Positions 7,586-16,567 are shown, numbered from the stretch's first letter. The stretch: DNA of 64,000 nt from Marinobacter vulgaris (GCF_003344045.1 NZ_QFWX01000005.1:310001-374000), one strand, 5' to 3'. Notes: generated from the letters alone by a model not told the origin. Made by a program: numbers and translations.

Positions 7586-8692
7586 TTATGAAACACGATT
7601 CCCGTGTTCCGACTCCGGTTTTGCAGGCTGTATTTCAAGACGTCGTTCCGGCCAGTTCAGGATAGCTGAATGAGCAACCATAAGCTCTGCCAGTTCGGGA
7701 AATTCCCGTTGAATAACGTTTGCCGCAAATTCCAGTAAAAAAGCGGACTTGAGAGTAGCACGCGCTTTCTGGGTTCCAGGTTCCTGATAGGGGGCCGATG
7801 AGAGTAAAAGAAATCCGTCACCCGGTATCCGGCCGCTCTCCATATTGGCTTTTATGATACCGGCAGCCTGGCGTATGGGGTGCGACAGATCAGGGCTGAA
7901 GGGGCCGATGATCAGCGCCAGATTGGGCGCGTGCAGAAAGTCGAACCCCCGGCCGATGCAGATGACCCACTCCCGGTGCTCGATATTCAGCTCCCGGTCG
8001 CTTTCCCTGATCTCGGCAATGTGCCGGATGTTGCCACGAACCAGGGGTAACAGGTCGCGCTGTATGGGCAACGGCATATCGGGGAACAGAGCTGTGATTC
8101 TTGCGCCAGTTTCGTCGGCACTGTTGGGCGCGATTGTCGACAGGTCCAGGCACCGGCCGTCGGGACCGTGCAGAATCAGTGCATCTTCATCGGTTTCAAA
8201 GCCGCAAACCAGTGGGTACACGGTCTGGTGTGCTTCGCCAAACAACGCCTCAACCTGACAGCGGATGCTGATGGCGTGTGCCCGGGCGGCGTCGAGGTCG
8301 CAGTTGAAGCCGGCACATCCCCGTTCCTTTGCGCCCTTCGAATAGTGATAGGTAATGATAATAAGTACCCGTCTGCCGGCACTGACCGCGCTCTGCACCG
8401 TGTCTGCCAGCAGATCTCCGAGATAGGGCCAGCCCAGATCAAAGATGCCGCCGAGGTTGCGGAACGGCTGGATGATGCCCATTGGCGTTCGGGTTACATG
8501 GGGCAGATGGATGCGGCCATCCATGCATTTCAGGGCAATGATCAGGGTGTTGTGTTCTGCCAGGTACCTTTGACGGGCGAGGTGGTTTTCAGGGCTGCAG
8601 AAGCTTGCCGAATGTTTCCGGCTCAGCGCCATCAACCAGTCGATCCGCTCGTCAATAGGTCGGGAATGAACGGGCGCAGTCATTGAGATCAC
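7586..8692 (-). CDS. Carboxysome-shell-type (CsoSCA-like) carbonic anhydrase homologue
   Basis: A 368-residue protein without a signal peptide. It carries the beta-class carbonic anhydrase pattern in CsoSCA spacing: C56-M-D58-G-R60, then H116 in ITYHYSKG and C126 in ERGCAGFNC (C131 is an alternative ligand). In CsoSCA the equivalent residues bind zinc (Cys, His, Cys) and form the Asp-Arg dyad. A second, degenerate catalytic-like half follows, also as in CsoSCA. No rubisco or shell gene is in the window, and the organism looks heterotrophic. It lies between the phospholipase D gene (10 bases) and the PA2779 gene (20 bases). Activity cannot be assumed. Confidence 0.7.
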   Translation of the reverse strand: MISMTAPVHSRPIDERIDWLMALSRKHSASFCSPENHLARQRYLAEHNTLIIALKCMDGRIHLPHVTRTPMGIIQPFRNLGGIFDLGWPYLGDLLADTVQSAVSAGRRVLIIITYHYSKGAKERGCAGFNCDLDAARAHAISIRCQVEALFGEAHQTVYPLVCGFETDEDALILHGPDGRCLDLSTIAPNSADETGARITALFPDMPLPIQRDLLPLVRGNIRHIAEIRESDRELNIEHREWVICIGRGFDFLHAPNLALIIGPFSPDLSHPIRQAAGIIKANMESGRIPGDGFLLLSSAPYQEPGTQKARATLKSAFLLEFAANVIQREFPELAELMVAHSAILNWPERRLEIQPAKPESEHGNRVS

Positions 8693-8702
8693 CTCTGCAA
8701 AT

Positions 8703-10139
8703 CTAAAACGTAGACAGTCCCGTCGACTCCATCAACCTGTATTGCCAGTAGCGCAGCCGGGATTCGTCCGCCCAGGCTTCGTAAGGCAGGCTCATCACCG
8801 GCGTATCACCGGGACCATGATTCCACTGTTCATCAAAAAAAACCGAGGCTTTGAGCACGGTTTCCGCCTCTGTTGTCGACTCGATGTGAACGCTGGTCTC
8901 AAGGTTCAGATCATCCAGATTCCGGCGGGTGAAGTTGGCGGAGCCCAGCAGTAGCTGCGCGTTGCCATTCCTGTCCTGGCGTACAAGAAGCTTGGTGTGG
9001 CATTGCTCGCCCTCGGTATGACACCAGCGCACCGTTATGCCCGCCTGGTTAAGCTCCATGGCGGCCTGACGGTTGGGAATTCCGCTCTTCTTCATTCCGA
9101 AGGCATCTCTGTTGGCGTCCAGCAGAACACGAACGTGAACGCCCCTTTTATGAGCCGCTATCAGCGCCGGCAGCAAGGTGCGGTGGGACAGGTAGAAAAT
9201 TGCCAGATCCAGGCGGTCCCCCGGCGCTGCGGTTCCGATAATGTCCTTCGCCGATGAGAGGATGGCAGACTCGGTAATGATCCTGATGGTCTCAGGTGAG
9301 TCAGACGTCTGTTCGGGAAGGTAGCCCAAGGCATTGTCCACAGCGGTTGTGTCTGCGCCGGACATTGCCAGCACCGCCCTTTCTGTCCCGAGCAGGTCTG
9401 CGACAGCAGGTCCCCCGAAACGCAGGCCGATGTTGCTGTGACGGCTACTGCCATCATGGGGGTTGGCAGAAGTGACGACCGCCCGGAATCCGTTGGGGCT
9501 GTCCGCGACCAGGGTTTTGCGGTGGTTGGCCTTGAAGTTGAGCAGCGCCAGATAGCTGCGCAGGGTGACCGGCTCCTCGCCCAGAGCATTGGGTAGCCAG
9601 CCGCCTGACGCGGAATTACCCATCCACTGGCAGCATACGCGCCATAACCCCGACCAGAGGGGGTTGCTGTCACGCAGACGCGTCAGGCGAGTCTCCACCA
9701 CGGGTATGCCGGCCTGTCGAAGTTGCTGGAAATGGGGCGACGTGGTGCCGCCGTAGACAGTATTGATAGGATCGGAAATCACGATAATGTCCATGCCGGG
9801 ATGGGCCTGCTTGCGTGCAATCAGGGCATCGGTAAGCTTGCGCGCCAGCGGTATCTGGCGGCTGCCATCAGCACGGGAGTCGTTAAAGAGAAACATGTCC
9901 ACCAGCACAAACTGCTGCGCATTGGCGATCAGGCTGAAAATCTCGGCGAAGATTTCCTGGTCCAGTCGCGGCTGTTCATTACCGAAGTGCAGGGTTTTGT
10001 CGATGAGCAGCCTGGCGTTCATGAGTGGCTGCTCCTTACCATCGTAAGCGAGCCCGTGGGGCAGGGATTTGAACGAGTGGTAGAGGCTGGTTGTGGTGAT
10101 TGCCAGAACAAACAGGCCAGTCAGTAACTTGAATGTCAT
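8703..10139 (-). CDS. Phospholipase D-like protein, membrane anchored
   Basis: A 478-residue PLD-superfamily protein with an N-terminal hydrophobic helix (residues 4-20) likely to act as a signal anchor. Two HxK motifs are present: H206-R-K208 followed by D213, then SANPHDGSS; and H381-T-K383 followed by LLLGSANFTRRN. The second has Asp one residue later than the strict HxK(x)4D form. Members hydrolyse or transfer phosphodiesters such as phospholipids, usually outside the cytoplasm. It is the first gene of the four-gene minus-strand operon with the carbonic-anhydrase homologue and PA2779/PA2778 genes. A separate PLD paralogue of ClsC type lies at 38210. Confidence 0.88.
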   Translation of the reverse strand: MTFKLLTGLFVLAITTTSLYHSFKSLPHGLAYDGKEQPLMNARLLIDKTLHFGNEQPRLDQEIFAEIFSLIANAQQFVLVDMFLFNDSRADGSRQIPLARKLTDALIARKQAHPGMDIIVISDPINTVYGGTTSPHFQQLRQAGIPVVETRLTRLRDSNPLWSGLWRVCCQWMGNSASGGWLPNALGEEPVTLRSYLALLNFKANHRKTLVADSPNGFRAVVTSANPHDGSSRHSNIGLRFGGPAVADLLGTERAVLAMSGADTTAVDNALGYLPEQTSDSPETIRIITESAILSSAKDIIGTAAPGDRLDLAIFYLSHRTLLPALIAAHKRGVHVRVLLDANRDAFGMKKSGIPNRQAAMELNQAGITVRWCHTEGEQCHTKLLVRQDRNGNAQLLLGSANFTRRNLDDLNLETSVHIESTTEAETVLKASVFFDEQWNHGPGDTPVMSLPYEAWADESRLRYWQYRLMESTGLSTF

Positions 10140-10323
10140 TGTTATGCTTCCCGGCGGAGACGTCCATAAGGTGGACTATACTGCAGAAAGGTCGATGGCG
10201 TCTTTTACACCCATGTCATCCCTGGTTCACTAAACTTCCGGTGTGATAGCGTTCCCAGCTAAACAAACCTTTACAAAAAACAGCGCCTGGTAATCTATCG
10301 CTGCCCGTCCTCACTTTCTAAAC

Positions 10324-12015
10324 TTGCACGATCAATTACTTACCATAGCGGTCTCCGTGAATTCACTGGCTTTCCTATTCTCCCGACTTTTCAGTCTGCG
10401 CCTGCTCGTTGTTGCACTGGCGTTGATCTTTGCCTTCATCGGTGACGCCCTCCCGGCCCTTGGATGGCTGGATCGTATTGCGTTGGGCTCCCTGGGAAAT
10501 ACCGCCGGTATGGGTGACGCCGGCACGCTGTTGAAACTGTCGCCAGAGGCATTCAGCGGGGCGCTGGAGACGAGGGGGCTTGCCCGACCGGCCTGGTCCG
10601 ACGTTGCCATTCGTGGAGGGCTGATGGTGACGGCACTGTTTCTGGTGCTTGCGGTTCCCCGGATGGGTGGCAGTGTGAGCCTGCCGGTCATTCTGCTGGC
10701 GGCGGGATCACTGGTGGTGCTGCAGGCAGCCTTGATGTTCTACCGGAATGCCTGGCTCCCGCTTGGGGAGGTGGTCACCCTGCTGGTGACAGGCTACCTG
10801 ATCATGCTTTTCTGGCTGCAACCCCGGCGTGACATCGAGGCACTCTCCGCAAATGTGCAGGCGGCACGAACCCGCCTGGGCAGACTGTTACTGCAACAAG
10901 GGCAGGCGGATGAAGCGCTGGAGACGCTGGCCGAATGCCCCCCGAGCGAGGAGACCCTTGGCCTGCAGTACGATATCGCCATCCAGCAGGAGCGCAAGCG
11001 CCAGTACGACAGGGCCTGCACTACCTATCGGCAGATTCTTGATCAGAAACGCAGGTACCGGGATGCCGACAAGCGGCTGGCTGCCCTGGAAAACCTGGAT
11101 GCAGACGGCACTGCAGCGGTCTCCGGAAACTTCGATAGCACCCGAACGTTGTTGATGCCGGAAAAAAATGTCAGCCGGCCGACACTGGGCCGCTATGAGA
11201 TCGAGCGGGAGATAGGGCGTGGCGCCATGGGTGTGGTCTATCTTGGCAAGGACCCGAAAATCGCACGCACGGTGGCGATAAAAACGCTCAGCTACGCGGC
11301 CTTCGATGGTAATGAACTACGGGACCTGAAGGCCCGATTCTTCCGCGAAGCGGAAGCAGCCGGGCGCCTCAGTCATCCGGCCATTGTGACCGTGTATGAT
11401 GTGGGAGAGGAAGCAGATCTGGCCTTCATTGCCATGGATTATGCCCGGGGTCGTCCACTCAGCGAGTTTGGCAAGCCGGGCCGGTTGCTGCCCCTGACCA
11501 CCGTGCTGGACATTGTTGCCAGAGTGGCGGACGCGCTGGATTACGCCCATCGGCAGAAAATCATTCACCGGGACATCAAGCCTGGCAATATCATCTTCAA
11601 CCCGGATAACGGGGACATCAAAATCACCGATTTCGGGATAGCCAAGATCTCAGATGACTCCCGCACCCGCACTGGCAGCGTTATGGGAAGCCCGCTCTAT
11701 ATGTCCCCTGAGCAGTTGAAAGGGCAGAGGGTGACCGGCGCATCCGACACTTACAGCCTGGGTATCACCCTCTACAAACTGGTTTCCGGAGAAACACCTT
11801 ATCAGGGCGATACACTGGCCAATCTGACCTACCAGATTCTGAACAAACGCCCGAAGAGTGTGCGAGAGTTCAATGCGGAACTGCCCAATGGTGTGGTTCG
11901 TCTTATCAATAAAGCCATACAGCGGGAGCCCGACAAGCGTTTCCCCAGCGCTGCCACCATGGCGGAAGCGTTGCGGCGGCAGGCATCCCGTGAGGCGAGG
12001 GAGGTAACGTCATGA
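10324..12015 (+). CDS. Membrane Ser/Thr protein kinase with TPR-like linker
   Basis: A 563-residue Hanks-type kinase. About four hydrophobic segments (residues 15-160) place it in the inner membrane, a TPR-like helical region (about 170-265) follows, and the kinase domain occupies roughly 285-550: glycine loop IGRGAMG, Lys320 in VAIKTL, catalytic HRDIKPGN with D417, DFGIAK, and GSPLYMSPEQ. The start is uncertain: TTG 10324 opens the frame and GTG 10357 is an alternative, neither with a clear ribosome-binding site. Its stop overlaps the PP2C start (ATGA). Together with PP2C and FHA genes it forms a reversible phospho-signalling operon. Confidence 0.88.
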   Translation: MHDQLLTIAVSVNSLAFLFSRLFSLRLLVVALALIFAFIGDALPALGWLDRIALGSLGNTAGMGDAGTLLKLSPEAFSGALETRGLARPAWSDVAIRGGLMVTALFLVLAVPRMGGSVSLPVILLAAGSLVVLQAALMFYRNAWLPLGEVVTLLVTGYLIMLFWLQPRRDIEALSANVQAARTRLGRLLLQQGQADEALETLAECPPSEETLGLQYDIAIQQERKRQYDRACTTYRQILDQKRRYRDADKRLAALENLDADGTAAVSGNFDSTRTLLMPEKNVSRPTLGRYEIEREIGRGAMGVVYLGKDPKIARTVAIKTLSYAAFDGNELRDLKARFFREAEAAGRLSHPAIVTVYDVGEEADLAFIAMDYARGRPLSEFGKPGRLLPLTTVLDIVARVADALDYAHRQKIIHRDIKPGNIIFNPDNGDIKITDFGIAKISDDSRTRTGSVMGSPLYMSPEQLKGQRVTGASDTYSLGITLYKLVSGETPYQGDTLANLTYQILNKRPKSVREFNAELPNGVVRLINKAIQREPDKRFPSAATMAEALRRQASREAREVTS

Positions 12016-12761
12016 AGATTCCCAGCGTAGCCGGACTGACTGACGTGGGAACCGTGCGCGCCGCCAATCAGGATGCCATAGACTGGCGGATCAGTGATGA
12101 CCATCGTCAGATATTGCTGGTGGTTGCCGATGGTATGGGGGGCTACCAGGGTGGGGAAATTGCCAGCCGGATTGCGGTAGATACGGTCATGGAGACCCTG
12201 GGAGCACATTTTGAGTCCGGAAACGGGGGCCTTTGCGACGCCCGGCCTGATGCCATCCAGGTGGCCATCAACCTGGCCAGTGAGCGCATACAGGAACGCA
12301 GGGCAGCGGATCCGGACCTCGCCAAGATGGGCACGACCCTGGTGGTTTCGTGGGTGATCGATGGTGAAGCTCTCATTGCCCATCTGGGGGATTCCCGCTG
12401 TTATCTTGTTCACAAGGGAGAGCTTCAGTGCCTGACGCGGGACGATACTGTGGTTCAGAACATGCTGGAAGACGGCAGTATCCAGCCCGATGATGTCCCC
12501 CATGTGCCATTTCGCAATGTGCTGACCCGGGCCCTGGGTGCCTCGTCCGCACTCGCCAGCTTCGGGCGGGTAGTGATGGAGTCGGGCGACTGCCTGCTGC
12601 TTTGCTCCGATGGGCTCATCGATGGGCTACCGGAAGCTGACTGGCTGCCACTGATGTCAGCGCAGAAGTCTGCGGACGAGCAAGTCCGGGCCCTGGTGCA
12701 GGCAAGCCTGGACAATGAAGCAGCGGATAACGTGTCCGTTGTCATTTTGATACTCGATTAG
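12012..12761 (+). CDS. PP2C-family Ser/Thr protein phosphatase
   Basis: A 249-residue cytoplasmic PP2C (PPM) phosphatase. Metal and phosphate-binding motifs are in order: GTVRAANQDA (the usual NED is NQD), VADGMGGYQGGE, TTLVV, HLGDSRCYLV, LCSDGLIDGL and DNVSVVILI at the end. It would dephosphorylate the kinase encoded by the overlapping upstream gene or its substrates. The pairing resembles PpkA/PppA of type VI secretion and PrkC/PrpC, but no secretion genes are present. Confidence 0.9.
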   Translation: MKIPSVAGLTDVGTVRAANQDAIDWRISDDHRQILLVVADGMGGYQGGEIASRIAVDTVMETLGAHFESGNGGLCDARPDAIQVAINLASERIQERRAADPDLAKMGTTLVVSWVIDGEALIAHLGDSRCYLVHKGELQCLTRDDTVVQNMLEDGSIQPDDVPHVPFRNVLTRALGASSALASFGRVVMESGDCLLLCSDGLIDGLPEADWLPLMSAQKSADEQVRALVQASLDNEAADNVSVVILILD

Positions 12762-12776
12762 AGATGGAGTCCTGAT

Positions 12777-13127
12777 ATGGCGTCACTTTCCCAACTGGTG
12801 GACAACGTCGTGGTCACTAGGTTTGAACTGGACCAGCCTGCGCTTCGTGTCGGCAGGGGTCCGGACAACGACATCCGGATCGACGAAATTTCCGTGAGTG
12901 GCCAGCATGCGGTCATTGAAGCGGTCCCCAACCCGTACCTGGAAAATACGATGGATTTCTACATTACCGACCGCGACAGCACCAACGGTACTTTTGTCAA
13001 CGATATCCGGATCAGTGGCCGCCAGCGCCTCAATGCCAACGACCTGGTGCGGATTGCCTGGAACGAGTTCCGGTTTGTGGACGAAGACGAGAATGCGATG
13101 GAGAAAACCGCCTATATTCTCGACTAG
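12777..13127 (+). CDS. FHA domain protein
   Basis: A 116-residue protein made almost entirely of one forkhead-associated domain. The phosphothreonine-binding signature is complete: RVGRGPDNDI, SVSGQHAVIE and DSTNGTFVND. It starts 15 bases after the phosphatase, with GGAG ahead of ATG 12777. It probably docks on the autophosphorylated kinase or its phosphorylated target and acts as the adaptor of this three-gene unit; no output domain is fused to it. Confidence 0.9.
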   Translation: MASLSQLVDNVVVTRFELDQPALRVGRGPDNDIRIDEISVSGQHAVIEAVPNPYLENTMDFYITDRDSTNGTFVNDIRISGRQRLNANDLVRIAWNEFRFVDEDENAMEKTAYILD

Positions 13128-13130
13128 GCG

Positions 13131-13844
13131 CTACCGGTTCATGACTATGCGGGAGAAACGGTCCAGCAGAGAGGAAGCTTCAGGCGCGCTGCTCACGCTT
13201 GCCAGCAGAGCGTCAGCATCAAGCCCCTCCTTCACAAGGTCCGGTGCCTGGACTTCAAGATAGGCCCGCATCACGTCTGTGGAAAACTCCGGATGAAACT
13301 GCACGCCCCAGGCGCATGGCCCCAGCCGGAAGGCCTGGTGGGGTTCGAACTCATTGTGGCCCAGAAGAACGGCGCTATCAGGAAGCCGCAGAACGGACTG
13401 GCGGTGAGTCAGTTGAGCCGGGAACTGTCGCGGCAGCCCTTTGAAAAGAGGGTCGTCCAATGCAGCATCCAGCAGTTCCACCGGATGGGTGCCGGTTTCC
13501 CGGCCGCGGGGATGATAACCCACCTCGCCACCCAGGGCATGGGCCAGCAGCTGATGGCCATAACACACCCCCAGTACCGGAACCTCGGCCCCGATGGCGT
13601 CGGCAAGCCAGCTGGCGGTCTGTTCGCTCCATGCTTCCCGGTCACTGACCATGGCCGGGGACCCGGTGATCACGATACCGTCCCAGTCCTCAGGTCGACC
13701 AGGAAGGTCGTCTACCGTCACATCCACAACGTCCACATTGAGCTCCGGCGCCAGGCGGGCGACGAACCAGTGGTCAAAATCCCCGAATGCGTCGCGCAGG
13801 GCAGGGTATGTGGTGCCGGTTTTCAGTACGACCACCCGTGGCAA
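13131..13844 (-). CDS. Class I glutamine amidotransferase-like protein
   Basis: A 237-residue stand-alone GATase1 domain. The nucleophile is in GVCYGHQLLAHALGG and the His-Glu pair in WGVQFHPEFS, so the triad is intact. The family resembles GMP synthase amidotransferase halves and gamma-glutamyl-hydrolase-like proteins; the true substrate is unknown. The start is a TTG at 13844, supported by AGGAG six bases upstream and by the one-base gap after the YebC stop, which implies coupled translation. Confidence 0.88.
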   Translation of the reverse strand: MPRVVVLKTGTTYPALRDAFGDFDHWFVARLAPELNVDVVDVTVDDLPGRPEDWDGIVITGSPAMVSDREAWSEQTASWLADAIGAEVPVLGVCYGHQLLAHALGGEVGYHPRGRETGTHPVELLDAALDDPLFKGLPRQFPAQLTHRQSVLRLPDSAVLLGHNEFEPHQAFRLGPCAWGVQFHPEFSTDVMRAYLEVQAPDLVKEGLDADALLASVSSAPEASSLLDRFSRIVMNR

Positions 13845-13845
13845 G

Positions 13846-14580
13846 TTACTGCTCCTGTCCGTCTGCGATCACGGCATTGTGATAGACGTTCTGTACGTCA
13901 TCCAGATCGTTCAGCATGTCCATGAATTTTTCGAACAGCTCAATGTCGTCGCCCTCAATGGTAGTGGTGGTCTGGGGCAGGAACTGGATCTCGTCCACCT
14001 CGAATTCCAGGCCCTCAAACGCCTCCTGCAGTGCCTGCCGGGCCTTGGCATATTCAGTGTGGGGCGCGAACACGGTAATCATCCCGTCTTCCTGCTCAAT
14101 ATCGGTGACATCCACGTCTGCCATCATCAGTGCTTCCAGTGCCGCCTCTTCATCGTCGCCCCGGAATCCGAATATGGCGCAGTGATCGAACATGTGGCTG
14201 ACACTGCCCTGGGTGCCAATCTTGCATTTGGTTTTGGTAAAGGCGAGGCGGACGTCACCAAAAGTACGGTTAGGGTTGTCCGTCAGGCAATCCACGATGG
14301 CCATGCAGTTACCCGGCCCGAAACCCTCGTAGCGGGCCGCTGAGAAGTCCTCGCCGGCGCCACCCTGGGCTTTCTCGATGGCTTTTTCAATAACGTGGGC
14401 GGGCACCTGGTCTTTCTTGGCACGGTCGATCAGGCCGCGCAGTGTGAGGTTGCTGTCCGGGTCCGGGCCACCGGACTTGGCGCATACGTAGATTTCACGC
14501 CCGTATTTGCTATAGACCTTGGTTTTGGCGGCGGCCGTTTTGGCCATGGAGTCTTTGCGGTTCTGATAGGCTCTGCCCAT
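13846..14580 (-). CDS. YebC/PmpR family regulator or translation factor
   Basis: A 244-residue YebC/PmpR/TACO1 protein. The ATG at 14580 gives the family N-terminus MGRAYQNRK...; the frame is open to 14691 but the extra residues do not fit. Typical phrases are [43 protein letters not shown] and a C-terminal domain around [12 protein letters not shown]. The variant beginning MGRAYQNRK is the YeeN/YebC2-like branch. Members have been described as transcription regulators and, more recently, as factors that relieve ribosome stalling; which applies here is unknown. Confidence 0.9.
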   Translation of the reverse strand: MGRAYQNRKDSMAKTAAAKTKVYSKYGREIYVCAKSGGPDPDSNLTLRGLIDRAKKDQVPAHVIEKAIEKAQGGAGEDFSAARYEGFGPGNCMAIVDCLTDNPNRTFGDVRLAFTKTKCKIGTQGSVSHMFDHCAIFGFRGDDEEAALEALMMADVDVTDIEQEDGMITVFAPHTEYAKARQALQEAFEGLEFEVDEIQFLPQTTTTIEGDDIELFEKFMDMLNDLDDVQNVYHNAVIADGQEQ

Positions 14581-14760
14581 TTCGCTGCCTCGATGTCGTT
14601 TCAAAAGTGCGGATTTTACTCGACAAAACAGACCGGTGACAGATTTATTTCCCGGTTGCCTGCTGCACCTAAAGTTGTAAATCTTTGCCACTTTAGGGTC
14701 AAAGACGCCATGTTTTCCAGATGATAGCGTGAGAGCATCCCCTAAGTCCCGGAGGTTTCC

Positions 14761-15186
14761 ATGCCACGCCGATATGCTACCAGACGGATAGCCATGGCCG
14801 TGAGTTTACTGATAGTGCTGTCGCCCTCAGTGCAGGGCGACGAGGCGGACCACCAACTGGGCGTCGCGCGTGAAATGGTCAAGGTGCTTGAAGCCTATGC
14901 TGTCTACAAGATGGGGCAGTACGATCTGGCTTTCGAGCGTTACCAGGCTCTGGCCGAATCGGGCAGTCATCAGGGCATGTACAACCTGGCGAACATGTAC
15001 GCTGCGGGACGGGGTGTCGCCCAGAGCGACGCCAAGGCATTCGAGTGGTATCTGAGAGCGGCCGAATCCGGCGACAGACTGAGTATGGAGGAAGTCGCAA
15101 GAGCCTACGCCGAGGGTATCGGCACCGTACCTGACCCGACCCAGGCCGACTATTGGCATGCCATGGCGGAGGGGAAAGCTCCGTGA
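14761..15186 (+). CDS. Secreted Sel1-repeat protein
   Basis: A 141-residue protein with a signal peptide (residues 1-26, ending near VQG). Residues 50-135 contain about two Sel1-like repeats, for example [27 protein letters not shown] and the following [19 protein letters not shown]. Such repeats make helical scaffolds for protein binding, here in the periplasm. CCCGGAGG lies ahead of the ATG. It converges on the MBL-fold gene with only 4 bases between the stops. No specific partner can be named. Confidence 0.8.
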   Translation: MPRRYATRRIAMAVSLLIVLSPSVQGDEADHQLGVAREMVKVLEAYAVYKMGQYDLAFERYQALAESGSHQGMYNLANMYAAGRGVAQSDAKAFEWYLRAAESGDRLSMEEVARAYAEGIGTVPDPTQADYWHAMAEGKAP

Positions 15187-15190
15187 ACCG

Positions 15191-15997
15191 CTATGCAGAA
15201 AGATAGTCCACCGGTCGCCGGTAATTTTCCTGGCTGACCAGGTCAATGCCGCAGTCAACGCTGGATACCCAGTTCAGGAACTGATCCACCATTGCCGGGC
15301 CTTCAAAGCGTTTACCATGCTGAGGCACGATGGCACTGACCTCCATCTGCCGCACCATATTGGCCCACAACTCACAGACCTTCCGTGACGCAATGTAGCG
15401 GCGGTGGAAGCCGATCATGTTGGGTATGTGTTTGTCGAAGTCTGTTACCGGCTTGTGGTCATCCTCGCCACCCATGGACGCTCCCAGGTCACCCGAAAAC
15501 AGGATCTTCGAGACCGGATCATAGAACTGCAGGTTACCGACCGAATGCATGAAATGGGCTGGCAGGCACTGGATATACGACTCCCCGAAGGGCACGTTGA
15601 TGCCGCCATCCGGCACGCTCAGGATGCGGTCATAGACGCTTCCGCTGAGTTGCCCGGTTACATAGCCGGACACCAGGTGCGGCAGGAAACGGGCCCAAAG
15701 GCGGGAGGTGACGATCTTGGCGCGGGTATGAACGATCCAGCGGTCAATAGCACCGATAATGTCCGGATCCTGGTGGGAAGCAAACACATAGTCCATGTCG
15801 CGGATGTTCATGTACCGTGAAGCGGCAACCGACAGCGGGGTGTAGGTCAGGTCGCCACCCGGGTCAATCAATGCTTCGTGTTTGCCGTCAACGACCAGAA
15901 ACTGGTTGGACTGCACGCCCTCGCCGGTTACCAGTGAATCGAACATCAGGCACTTGTGATGCCCGTTATCAAACAGAACGATGGGTTCCGCTGCCAT
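15191..15997 (-). CDS. ODP-like di-iron metallo-beta-lactamase-fold protein
   Basis: A 268-residue MBL-fold protein close to the catalytic domain of flavodiiron proteins but lacking the flavodoxin half. The metal site appears as ASHQDPD (HxDxD in place of HxExDH), a further His in PAHFMHS, Asp in FSGDLGAS and His in IVPQHGKRF. This set is that of the oxygen-binding di-iron protein (ODP) family, some members of which sense O2 for chemotaxis. It is cytoplasmic. A near-consensus FNR/ANR dyad lies about 115 bases upstream, consistent with an oxygen-linked job, though the spacing to a clear -10 is not ideal. Confidence 0.78.
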   Translation of the reverse strand: MAAEPIVLFDNGHHKCLMFDSLVTGEGVQSNQFLVVDGKHEALIDPGGDLTYTPLSVAASRYMNIRDMDYVFASHQDPDIIGAIDRWIVHTRAKIVTSRLWARFLPHLVSGYVTGQLSGSVYDRILSVPDGGINVPFGESYIQCLPAHFMHSVGNLQFYDPVSKILFSGDLGASMGGEDDHKPVTDFDKHIPNMIGFHRRYIASRKVCELWANMVRQMEVSAIVPQHGKRFEGPAMVDQFLNWVSSVDCGIDLVSQENYRRPVDYLSA

Positions 15998-16104
15998 TCT
16001 TGTCTCCCGGAAGGCTGACTATCCGGCCGGGATGGCCGAATACTGCAAAATTTGCGGGAGAGTACAAAATTGGAAGGGGCGGCCTTTTGCGTCAGGTCAA
16101 TAAA

Positions 16105-16118
16105 CTGATATCAATCAA
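16105..16118 (-). promoter_or_regulatory. Candidate FNR/ANR box upstream of the ODP-like gene
   Basis: On the minus strand the sequence is TTGATTGATATCAG, matching TTGAT-N4-ATCAA with one mismatch. It is centred about 115 bases before the ATG of the di-iron MBL gene. A possible -10 (TTGTACT, near 16064-16072) would place the dyad near -50, which is not the classical -41.5, so function is uncertain. Confidence 0.4.
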
Positions 16119-16138
16119 GTAATGTTTTGCAACCGCGC

Positions 16139-16567
16139 TCAGGCCAGCCGCGGAACGCGCCGAATACCCCTGCGGATCCCCCGATCCAGAGCCGAGCTCA
16201 GCCATTTGCCCGTGTAGGGGACAACATCCTCGAAGGTGATGGTGTACAGAACCCGGGTTCTGTCACCGGCGGCATCCGCGAAGCGGATCCTGCCAAGGTG
16301 GTTGCGAATGGGGCTCATGCTGGAAATGGTGTACTCAATGAGCGAGCCCGGCTCAAAGGTGATCACTGTCTCCCTGATGCTGATGGGTCCAAGCCCGATT
16401 TTGCGAATGGAACCAACACCGTTCGGGTCGGCCTGGTCGCTGTCGCGAATGCGCTTTACCGGAGCGCCAAGCAGTTTTCCGAAGCGTTCATGATCTGCAA
16501 AAAGGGCAAACACCCGGCTTCGCGGCACATCAAAGGTTTCGTCAATTTCGATGGTATAGGTTGCCAT
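16139..16567 (-). CDS. SRPBCC (START/polyketide-cyclase-like) family protein
   Basis: A 142-residue SRPBCC-fold protein. The ATG at 16567 gives MATYTIEIDETFDVPRSRVF, the usual first strand; the upstream extension to 16675 is unlike the family. Members bind hydrophobic ligands in a deep cavity and often have no known ligand. It lies about 140 bases before the ODP-like gene on the same strand; the ANR-like dyad between them suggests a separate promoter for that gene. It is divergent from the AI-2E-type permease. Confidence 0.8.
   Translation of the reverse strand: MATYTIEIDETFDVPRSRVFALFADHERFGKLLGAPVKRIRDSDQADPNGVGSIRKIGLGPISIRETVITFEPGSLIEYTISSMSPIRNHLGRIRFADAAGDRTRVLYTITFEDVVPYTGKWLSSALDRGIRRGIRRVPRLA

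Noticed and set aside
10324..13127. Type VI secretion assignment for the kinase, phosphatase and FHA genes
   Set aside because: No Tss, Hcp, VgrG or ClpV gene is in the window, so only the signalling trio can be claimed.
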